Source: Roseobacter sp. (GTDB lineage: Bacteria; Pseudomonadota; Alphaproteobacteria; Rhodobacterales; Rhodobacteraceae). Taken from it: a stretch of DNA of 64,000 bases. Every line of letters starts with the position of its first letter. Position 1 is the first letter of the stretch. The stretch is from assembly GCA_015665415.1 (NCBI GenBank), contig JADFAE010000016.1, forward strand, positions 62,001 through 126,000, given 5' to 3'. The translations under genes were made by a program, and so were the position numbers. The notes beneath the pieces were generated by a model, which ran no database searches, was not told the origin of the DNA, and was given only the letters and a program-made list of their open reading frames with translations. This document shows positions 53,957 through 60,791 of this stretch, in pieces.

Positions 53957-55501
53957 TTAGCTCTCTTTGCCTTTGGCCAGGGTGATGCGCAGGGCATCCC
54001 ACAGCGAGGGCAAGAGGATCAGAGAAACCGGGACTGCGGTCACCACGATAAAGCTTTGCAGCTTGGAGACACCGCCAGAGCCGACCGAAATCAGGATCAC
54101 CGCCATGACGCCCATGGCGATACCCCAAAAGACGCGGACGGCTGTTGGTGGGTTGTCACCGTCGCTCATGGTAGCCGAAATCACGTAGCTCATCGAATCC
54201 CCGGTTGTGGCCACAAAGATGGTGGTCAGGATCAGGAACAGGATGGAGATGACAAAGCCCATGGGCAGGTTGTTGGTGATCGCCAGCAATGCCGCAGGCA
54301 GGTTGAACCCTTCAAAGGCAGCAGAGATGCTGCCGGGCGCGGCCAGTTCCATCGAGATGCCGGTGCCGCCAATGATGGTGAACCAGAAGTTGGTCACGAT
54401 GGGGGCAATCACCGACAGCATCAGGATGATGGAACGGATCGAGCGACCGCGAGAGACGCGGGCAATGAACATCGCCATCAGCGGGCCATAGCCCATGAAC
54501 CAGCCCCAGAAGAACACGGTCCACCAGCCCAGCCAGCCGGGCTCGCCGAATACGCCTGCATCACCGCGGAACAGCGCCATCTGGAAGAAGTTCCCCAGAT
54601 AGGTGGCAAAGCCCGAGAAGAAGGAGGAGAAGATAAAACCGGTAGGGCCTGCAAGCAGCACAAAAAGCAGCAGCGCCGCTGCCAGGATCACGTTGATCTT
54701 GGACAAAAGCTGAATGCCCTTGGACAGGCCGGTCATCGCCGAAATGGTATAGATCGCAGCCAGTCCGCCGATCACCAACAGCTGGGTAACAAAGACGTCG
54801 GGAATGCCAAACAGATCGTTGAGCCCATAGCTCACCTGCAGCCCGAGGAAACCAATGGGGCCCACGGTACCGGCAACCACAGCGATGATCGAAGAGGCAT
54901 CTGCAATCAAGCCGATGGGGCCATTGATCGCCTTGTCGCCAAACACCGGGTACAGCAGGGTGCGCGGGGCCAGCGGCAGGCCTTTTTCATAGTGGTAATG
55001 CATCAGCATCACGGTGCTCAGCGAACCCAGGATGGCCCAGGCCAGAAAGCCCCAGTGCATAAAACTTTGGGCAATGGCCGGGTTCACCGCTGCCTCGGTC
55101 GCGCCTTCAGCACCGTATAGCGGCGGCGAATAGAGGAAATGGGCAATAGGCTCACCGGCGGCCCAGAACACACCGCCACCCGCAAGCAGGGTACACATGA
55201 TCATCGATCCCCACTGGAACAGCGAGAACTCAGGGGCCGCAAGCCCCCCCATGATGGCGCGGCCACCAGGCAGCACACAGAGCACCAGACCAATCAGGAA
55301 TGTGGCCAGCAACAGCAGCTGCCAATACAGGCCAAAATAGGTCGCTGCAAAATTGAAGCCCCAATCCACCAGGGCTGACAGCCCATCCAGATTGAACAGC
55401 GCCGCTAGGCAGAACAGGGCAATGAAGCCCCCAGAGATCAGAAAGAGCGGCATATTGACCGAACCTTCCTGCCCCTTGGTTTCGTTTGTTACATCAGACA
55501 T
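53957..55501 (-). CDS. BCCT-family transporter with altered substrate motif
   Basis: 514-residue betaine/carnitine/choline-type transporter with 12 hydrophobic segments. FWAAGEPIAHFLYSPP and the motif before IARVSRGRSIRSI (about residues 325-353) identify the family. The aromatic substrate box reads WTVFFWGWFMGYGP where betaine carriers typically have FYWAWWISWSP, so some tryptophans are replaced. The Gly-rich helix reads LLAGGGVFWAAGEP. The carried quaternary amine or sulfonium compound may therefore differ from glycine betaine. The start at 55501 follows GGGGAGGGGAAAAA. Confidence 0.9.
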   Translation of the reverse strand: MSDVTNETKGQEGSVNMPLFLISGGFIALFCLAALFNLDGLSALVDWGFNFAATYFGLYWQLLLLATFLIGLVLCVLPGGRAIMGGLAAPEFSLFQWGSMIMCTLLAGGGVFWAAGEPIAHFLYSPPLYGAEGATEAAVNPAIAQSFMHWGFLAWAILGSLSTVMLMHYHYEKGLPLAPRTLLYPVFGDKAINGPIGLIADASSIIAVVAGTVGPIGFLGLQVSYGLNDLFGIPDVFVTQLLVIGGLAAIYTISAMTGLSKGIQLLSKINVILAAALLLFVLLAGPTGFIFSSFFSGFATYLGNFFQMALFRGDAGVFGEPGWLGWWTVFFWGWFMGYGPLMAMFIARVSRGRSIRSIILMLSVIAPIVTNFWFTIIGGTGISMELAAPGSISAAFEGFNLPAALLAITNNLPMGFVISILFLILTTIFVATTGDSMSYVISATMSDGDNPPTAVRVFWGIAMGVMAVILISVGSGGVSKLQSFIVVTAVPVSLILLPSLWDALRITLAKGKES

Positions 55502-55554
55502 TTTTTCCCCTCCCCGGGAAACGGGTCGCGCGTTCCCGTCACTCACATTTGCAG

Positions 55555-56544
55555 CTACTGATTTGCGGCTGCGCCAAAATTCTCTTGGAAAAAGCGGTAC
55601 CAATTGCCGCCCATGATCCCGGCAACCTCTGCGGCGCTGAGACCCGTGGCCCTGAGGCCGGACTCAATATTGCCAAAGTCGCGATTGTCCTTGAACCAAT
55701 GCGGCATCTGCGGAAAACCGGGGGCGGAGGCCGAGCCTTCGCCATAGTCGATTTCCTTGGTCCAGCGTCCGACCCGCATCCATTCAACAATGCTGTCGGG
55801 CTGGTCCTGACACAGGTCGGTGCCAATCCCGAGATGCTCAGCGCCATATTTGCCCGCGGTATCGGCAATCATCTGGCAAAAACTCTCAAGCGTGCAGTCG
55901 GATTTGCCTTTGAGGTGATGCGGATAGACCGAAAAACCCAACATGCCGCCACCTTCTGTCACCGCGCGGATGACATCATCCTTCTTGTTGCGCAGCGCGG
56001 GCGACCACTCATGGGGATTGGCATGGGTGATGGCGATGGGGCGCTCAGAGATCTCCGCCGCCTCGATGGTGGAGCGGTCGCCCGAGTGGCTCATGTCGAC
56101 CACCAGACCCACCCGGTTCATCTCTTTGATGACCTGGCGGCCCATACGGGTGATGCCGCTGTCGTAGGATTCGTAGCAGCCGGTCGCCAGCAGCGACTGG
56201 TTGTTATAGGTCAGCTGCATAAAGCGCGCGCCCAGCGTGTGCAGAATTTCAACCAGCCCTATGTCATCTTCCATCGGGCTGGGGTTCTGAAAGCCAAAGA
56301 ACACGGCGGTGCGGCCAGTCTCGCGGGCCTTGTCGATGTCAGAGGCCCACTGCCCCTTCATGATCAGATCTGGGTATTGCTCGAACCAACGGTTCCACTG
56401 CTCAAAATTTAGAACCGTTTCGCGAAAACTCTCGTGATAGGCGATGGTGACGTGGATCGCATCCACGCCGCCTTGCCGCAACTGGCGGAAGATCTTTTCC
56501 GACCAATTTGCATATTGCAGACCGTCGATGCGAAAATTGGTCAT
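55555..56544 (-). CDS. M19 membrane-dipeptidase-like protein lacking canonical metal ligands
   Basis: 329-residue amidohydrolase-fold protein of the renal-dipeptidase (M19) family. In active dipeptidases the start is DGHxD and the bridging Glu lies in a G-[LI]-E-G motif. Here they read DGLQYAN (residues 7-13) and GFQN (Q86), so three of the usual zinc ligands are missing. The two later His are kept (DMSHSG, H153; ITHANPH, H174), as is GIGTDLC. I recall a similar variant in Pseudomonas choline/glycine-betaine catabolic regions. It is therefore probably not a dipeptidase; it may bind one metal and act on a small amine. No signal peptide, so cytoplasmic. Confidence 0.82.
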   Translation of the reverse strand: MTNFRIDGLQYANWSEKIFRQLRQGGVDAIHVTIAYHESFRETVLNFEQWNRWFEQYPDLIMKGQWASDIDKARETGRTAVFFGFQNPSPMEDDIGLVEILHTLGARFMQLTYNNQSLLATGCYESYDSGITRMGRQVIKEMNRVGLVVDMSHSGDRSTIEAAEISERPIAITHANPHEWSPALRNKKDDVIRAVTEGGGMLGFSVYPHHLKGKSDCTLESFCQMIADTAGKYGAEHLGIGTDLCQDQPDSIVEWMRVGRWTKEIDYGEGSASAPGFPQMPHWFKDNRDFGNIESGLRATGLSAAEVAGIMGGNWYRFFQENFGAAANQ

Positions 56545-56599
56545 GCCAAAACCTCACAATTGAAAAGCCAGCGCCCGGCCTGGCGAGGAGGGCGAGAAA

Positions 56600-56654
56600 C
56601 GCCCGCCCCGTGGGGGGCGGGACGGGCGCTGCATTCGGCGCAAGCGCCGGATGC
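56600..56654. repeat. Double-hairpin palindromic repeat, copy 2
   Basis: First hairpin CCCGCCCC-GTGG-GGGGCGGG inside CGCCCG...CGGGCG. Second hairpin GCAT-T-CGGCG-CAAG-CGCCG-G-ATGC. Shares its first part with copy 1 at 19292-19343. It lies between the aldehyde dehydrogenase and the dipeptidase-like gene, so it may lower downstream expression. Confidence 0.7.
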
Positions 56655-56680
56655 AAGTGATCTGCGCCCCTGCAGGATCA

Positions 56681-58132
56681 TCAGAGCGGCTTTCCGGCGC
56701 TGATATAGGCGGTCTTGACCGTAGTGTAGAACTCGGCGGCGGTTTTACCCTGCTCGCGCGGGCCATAGGAGCTGTCGCCGCGCCCGCCAAAGGGCACGTG
56801 ATAGTCGGTGCCTGCGGTGGGCAGATTGACGGTGACAACACCGGTGCGCGCGTTGCGGCGGAAATGGGTGGCGCGGGCCAGGTTCTGGGTGACAATGCCG
56901 GAGGTCAGACCAAAGTTGGTGTCATTCACGACGCTCAGCGCTTCCTCGTAGCTGCCGACCTTGATCACCGATGTCAGGGGGGCAAACATCTCTTCGCGGT
57001 TGATGCGCATGTCATTGGAGGTGTTCAGGAACACGCCGGGTGACATGTAGAAACCTTCGGTTGGCATCTCCAGACGCTGACCGCCGCAGGCCAACTCAGC
57101 ACCTTCGGATTTGCCCAGATCGACATAGGCCAGGTTCTCGTTGAGCTGCTGTTCGCTCACCACCGGGCCCATCTGAATACCGGCTTCCAGCGCGTGGCCA
57201 ACCTTCATCGCCTGCGCTCCGGCCACCAGCTTTTCGACAAAGCTGTCGTGGACAGCGGAATGTACCACCAGGCGCGAAGAGGCGGTACATTTCTGACCGG
57301 TACTGCCAAAGGCCCCACCCAGGGCTAGGGTCACAGCCAGATCGATATCGGCATCATCCATCACCGCCAGGGCATTTTTGGAGCCCATTTCCATCTGAAC
57401 CTTGGTGAAGTTCTGGATTGCGGCCGTGGCAATGCCACGACCAACAGGGACCGAACCGGTAAAGGAGATCGCGTCAATCTTTGGGCTTTCCACCAGACGC
57501 TGACCAATGGTGCGACCGGCACCGACGACAAGGCTGAACAGCCCCTTGGGAATGTCCTGACGGTCGATAATTTCGGCCAGGGCCACAGCCGAGGCGGGCG
57601 TCACATTGGCAGGTTTCCAGACCACCGCATTGCCATAACACAGGGCTGGTGCGATCTTCCAAGACGCCGTCGCCGTGGGGAAGTTCCAGGGGCTGATGAT
57701 TGCCACAGTTCCGATTGGCTCGCGGCGCACGTCGATTTCAACGCCGTCGCGCACAGAATCCGCATTCTCACCCAGCTGGCGCAGGCATTCGGCGGCGTAA
57801 TAGGTAAAGAACTGACCCGCGCGATAGACCTCGCCCTTGCCCTCGGCCAGCGGCTTGCCTTCTTCGCGGCTCAGCAATGTGCCCAGCTCTTCGGCGCGGG
57901 CCATCATCTCATTGCCAATGGCGTTCAGCACCGCCTGCTTGCGCTCCAGGCCATAGGCAGCCCATTCGGCCTGGGCCACGCGAGCCTGGTCCAGGGTTGC
58001 CTCCAGCTGATCCGCCGAGGCCTGGGCATAGATACCAACCAAGTCCGACAGATCAGAAGGGTTGCGGTTCTCGATCTCGCTTTCGCCAGCCAGCCATTCG
58101 CCGGCAATCAGGTTTTTGTGAAGTTCGCTCAT
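56681..58132 (-). CDS. NAD(P)-dependent aldehyde dehydrogenase (2-oxoglutarate-semialdehyde-dehydrogenase-like)
   Basis: 483-residue aldehyde dehydrogenase. PIGTVAIISPWNFPTA and FTGSVPVGRGIATAA are cofactor motifs; VQMEMGSKNALAV holds the general-base Glu, and STGQKCTASSRL the nucleophile Cys. SSYGPREQGKTAAEFYTTVKTAY near the C-terminus resembles 2-oxoglutarate-semialdehyde dehydrogenases. It is the first gene of the leftward cluster and would oxidise an aldehyde released from the imported compound. The start at 58132 follows GGGGACCC. Confidence 0.87.
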   Translation of the reverse strand: MSELHKNLIAGEWLAGESEIENRNPSDLSDLVGIYAQASADQLEATLDQARVAQAEWAAYGLERKQAVLNAIGNEMMARAEELGTLLSREEGKPLAEGKGEVYRAGQFFTYYAAECLRQLGENADSVRDGVEIDVRREPIGTVAIISPWNFPTATASWKIAPALCYGNAVVWKPANVTPASAVALAEIIDRQDIPKGLFSLVVGAGRTIGQRLVESPKIDAISFTGSVPVGRGIATAAIQNFTKVQMEMGSKNALAVMDDADIDLAVTLALGGAFGSTGQKCTASSRLVVHSAVHDSFVEKLVAGAQAMKVGHALEAGIQMGPVVSEQQLNENLAYVDLGKSEGAELACGGQRLEMPTEGFYMSPGVFLNTSNDMRINREEMFAPLTSVIKVGSYEEALSVVNDTNFGLTSGIVTQNLARATHFRRNARTGVVTVNLPTAGTDYHVPFGGRGDSSYGPREQGKTAAEFYTTVKTAYISAGKPL

Positions 58133-58160
58133 GAGATGGGTCCCCGTATCAGTCAGCATG

Positions 58161-58176
58161 CTATCGCGTGTGATAG
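58161..58176. promoter_or_regulatory. Dyad CTATC-N6-GATAG in the divergent promoter region
   Basis: Perfect 5-base arms with a 6-base spacer, 29 bases before the aldehyde dehydrogenase start and 66 before the LysR start. Same half-sites and spacing as the core of the 27008-27033 site. Confidence 0.55.
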
Positions 58177-58241
58177 TTATGGACTCTTGCGACCACTTCA
58201 TTCAAATTCAAATTGATTAAGCTAATTTCAGGAAAACTGAA

Positions 58242-59174
58242 GTGTCTATCAAAATCGAAATGCTGCGTTGCTTTGCAATCGTGGCCAGGCGCGGCAAATT
58301 GAGCGAAGCGGCAGCGCAGCTGGGGCGCACGCCTTCGGCGGTTTCGATGATGCTGAAGCAGCTGGAGGGCCACCTGGGAGAACCACTGTTTGAGACGGAC
58401 CGCAAAAACAAGCTGAGCGCTTTGGGAGAGTTTGTCCTGGAACAGGCCGAACATGAGCTGCGCCAGTTCGACAGCACCATTCAGGCCATCGAAGGCTATG
58501 CCAAGGCCCGTCGCGGTCGTGTCCGCATCGCTGCGGTGCCTTCGGTTGCCGGCAGCATTCTGCCGCAGGCAATCCTGAACTATTCCAAAGACTTCCCAGA
58601 TGTGAAGATAGAGCTGCGCGACATGGATTCCGCTTCGGTCTTGCGCGAAGTGATGCGCGAACGGGTCGACCTAGGCATCGCCACAGCCAACCAACATTCT
58701 GGCAGTCTAAACCGGCAGGATCTGCTATCGGATGCCTTTGGTCTGGTTTGTCCTGCGCTCCATCCGCTGGCTCGTCTCGACCGGCCGCTCAGCTGGGAAG
58801 ACCTCCCCCCGCATCACTTCATCGCCAACGATCTTTCGGCGCAAATTCCTGCAGAAGCCTCACGGCAACTACACGAAGGATCCTTGCTCAAAGTTCACAA
58901 CATGACGTCGCTTTTGGCCATGGTTCAAGCCGGTCTTGGAGTTACGATCCTACCGGAAATGACAGCCAAACTCGCCGAATCATATGGATTGATCTTTTGT
59001 CCGCTGGCCGATGCCAGCACGCGACGCCAGATTCACCTGCTGCGCAAGGCCGATACTCCGGCCTCTCCGGCGGCACGTGAATTGGAACGACAAATCATCG
59101 CCACCGTCGCGGATCTGCAGCCGCCCCAACAGCCTGACCAGCCTGACACCCCGCGCCAGACACAGGAGGCATAG
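58242..59174 (+). CDS. LysR-type regulator of the amine cluster
   Basis: 310-residue LTTR. The helix-turn-helix spans residues 4-62 (IEMLRCFAIVARRGKLSEAA; VSMMLKQLEGHLG). The C-terminal tail is Gln/Pro-rich (QPPQQPDQPD). It starts with GTG at 58242 behind AGGAAAACTGAA. It is divergent from the aldehyde dehydrogenase, with a dyad between, and ends directly before the GlxA-type regulator, so two regulators are co-transcribed. Confidence 0.9.
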   Translation: MSIKIEMLRCFAIVARRGKLSEAAAQLGRTPSAVSMMLKQLEGHLGEPLFETDRKNKLSALGEFVLEQAEHELRQFDSTIQAIEGYAKARRGRVRIAAVPSVAGSILPQAILNYSKDFPDVKIELRDMDSASVLREVMRERVDLGIATANQHSGSLNRQDLLSDAFGLVCPALHPLARLDRPLSWEDLPPHHFIANDLSAQIPAEASRQLHEGSLLKVHNMTSLLAMVQAGLGVTILPEMTAKLAESYGLIFCPLADASTRRQIHLLRKADTPASPAARELERQIIATVADLQPPQQPDQPDTPRQTQEA

Positions 59175-60203
59175 ATGAACCGCCACTCCCCCACGCAAGA
59201 GATCCCAAAAGAGCCAATCACCCTTGGGTTTTTGATCTTTCCCGGCTTTCCCATGGCCTGTCTCACCTCAGCCATCGAACCGCTACGCGCCGCCAACGAA
59301 ATCGCAGGTCGCGACGCCTTTGCCTGGAAGATCCTCGCCGACCAGGAGGGGCCCATCGCCTCCTCTGCGGGTGTCTCTTTTGCTCCGGATCACCTGTTGG
59401 GCGAGGCCGGCGAATTGCAGCATCTGTTTTTTGTCTCCAGCCCCAATGGGCAGTTCGACAACCCCACCAAGGCCAATGCCATTTTACACCGTCATCTGCG
59501 CACGGGCGGCAGCCTGGGGGCCTTTAGCGGCGGCATTTTCCCTCTTGCCCGCAGTCGGATCATGGAAGGGCTGCCGATGTCAGTCCACTGGTGCTACGAG
59601 GCCGCCTTTCAGGCTGAATTCCCCGATGTCGAGGCCCATCAGACGGTCCTGAACGACCAGGGTCCTTGCAAGACCGCCTCCGGGTCGGCCGCCGTATTCG
59701 ACCTGATGCTGAATCTGATTGAACAGGAGCTGGGGCCAGAGATCACCACTGAAACCGCCTGCTGGTTCCAGCACCCTTACGTGCGCAGTGCTGACGTTCC
59801 GCAGCGCCTGCCTGTTCTGGGCAATGCCGCTGGAAAGGACATGCTGCCGCCAAAGGTAGCCCAGGCCATCAAACTCTTCGCAGAACACATTGAAGAACCG
59901 ATCCAGATCAGCGCTGTGGCGGAGGCCATCAATATGTCAGCGCGCAGCCTTGAGCGCAGCTTCAAGCGGGCCACCGGCCAAAGCCCGCTGAAATATTACC
60001 GACAGATGCGAATGAACGAAGCCCGCCAACTGGTGCTCTACAGCCGGGACCCGATCACCAGCATTGCCTATATGGTTGGCTATTCCTCGCCCTCAGCCTT
60101 TCAGCGCCACTACCGCGACATCTATGGCATCAGCCCGCTCAAGGACCGGGAGGCCAAGAATTCCTTGCGGGTCACCGATGGCGACTGCCTGCCATCGGTG
60201 TGA
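59175..60203 (+). CDS. GlxA/GbdR-type AraC-family regulator with DJ-1 domain
   Basis: 342 residues. The N-terminal DJ-1/PfpI-like amidotransferase domain (about 17-190) has LGFLIFPGFPMACLTSAIEPLRAANEI. The C-terminal AraC domain (about 240-325) has ISAVAEAINMSARSLERSFKRATGQSPLKYYRQMRMNEA and GYSSPSAFQRHYRDIYG. Proteins of this architecture (GbdR, CdhR) sense glycine betaine, dimethylglycine or carnitine in Pseudomonas. Placement between a BCCT cluster and the sox genes fits that role. Its ATG follows the LysR stop with no gap. Confidence 0.88.
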   Translation: MNRHSPTQEIPKEPITLGFLIFPGFPMACLTSAIEPLRAANEIAGRDAFAWKILADQEGPIASSAGVSFAPDHLLGEAGELQHLFFVSSPNGQFDNPTKANAILHRHLRTGGSLGAFSGGIFPLARSRIMEGLPMSVHWCYEAAFQAEFPDVEAHQTVLNDQGPCKTASGSAAVFDLMLNLIEQELGPEITTETACWFQHPYVRSADVPQRLPVLGNAAGKDMLPPKVAQAIKLFAEHIEEPIQISAVAEAINMSARSLERSFKRATGQSPLKYYRQMRMNEARQLVLYSRDPITSIAYMVGYSSPSAFQRHYRDIYGISPLKDREAKNSLRVTDGDCLPSV

Positions 60204-60224
60204 GGTCGGGCCGATCGCGTGCGA

Positions 60225-60791
60225 TCAAAGGGCTGACCGCGCCGCCGCCACCAAGGCGTGATGCAACGATCCTGCCGAAGACCGTGGCCCCAGAATGGCC
60301 ACTTCAGATCCCGGCTGCAGACACCAGATAAAACAGCCCAGATGCTCCAACCGGCTGCGGCTGACATCGCCAGTTTCCATGGCGGCAAAATCGACATTGC
60401 ACAGCCGTTCCAATACGGCTCCGAGCTGCGCCCCCTTGAGATCAAAACGACACCAGCCGCCACTTTGCTCGCTGACCGAGGCTGTGGCACCAAAGCTCTG
60501 TTTGATCTCAGAGGCCAGATCCTCGTGGTCCGCTTGGTCGGCGCTCACCATCCATTGCTCCGGTCCCATCCAAAAGCAGCTATAGGTCTGTCCCAGATGC
60601 CCTTGCCCCGGTGACGGCAGATCGGCCTGCATCCAGGATTGGGCCGCGGCCATGCAGGCCTCCCCCTGGCCCTGTCGGGCGGCAATGCTGGCCAGCGCCA
60701 GATCGCTGCGTTCTGCAATGGTCAGCCCGGCGATCTGGTCGATCTGCGGCTGTGCGGCGCCAAGCGCGGAAATTGGTTTCAGTTTATGCAC
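60225..60791 (-). CDS. soxG: Sarcosine oxidase gamma subunit
   Basis: 188-residue small subunit of heterotetrameric sarcosine oxidase. The fold relates to GcvT; QTYSCFWMGPEQWMVSADQ and GWCRFDLKGAQLGAVLERLCNVDF are typical, as is LGCFIWCLQPGSEVAILGPRSSAGSLHHAL. A GTG at 60791 behind GGGGAGCGTCTTC overlaps the soxA stop by 8 bases, giving a coupled start; nine further upstream codons are in frame but overlap soxA more. It converges on the GlxA gene, with a short GATCGC-GT-GCGATC hairpin between (60213-60226). Confidence 0.9.
   Translation of the reverse strand: MHKLKPISALGAAQPQIDQIAGLTIAERSDLALASIAARQGQGEACMAAAQSWMQADLPSPGQGHLGQTYSCFWMGPEQWMVSADQADHEDLASEIKQSFGATASVSEQSGGWCRFDLKGAQLGAVLERLCNVDFAAMETGDVSRSRLEHLGCFIWCLQPGSEVAILGPRSSAGSLHHALVAAARSAL

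Noticed and set aside
53498-55120. 540-codon open frame on the plus strand opposite the BCCT gene
   Set aside because: Product is a low-complexity Gln/His/Arg/Gly protein that mirrors the hydrophobic codons of the real transporter gene.
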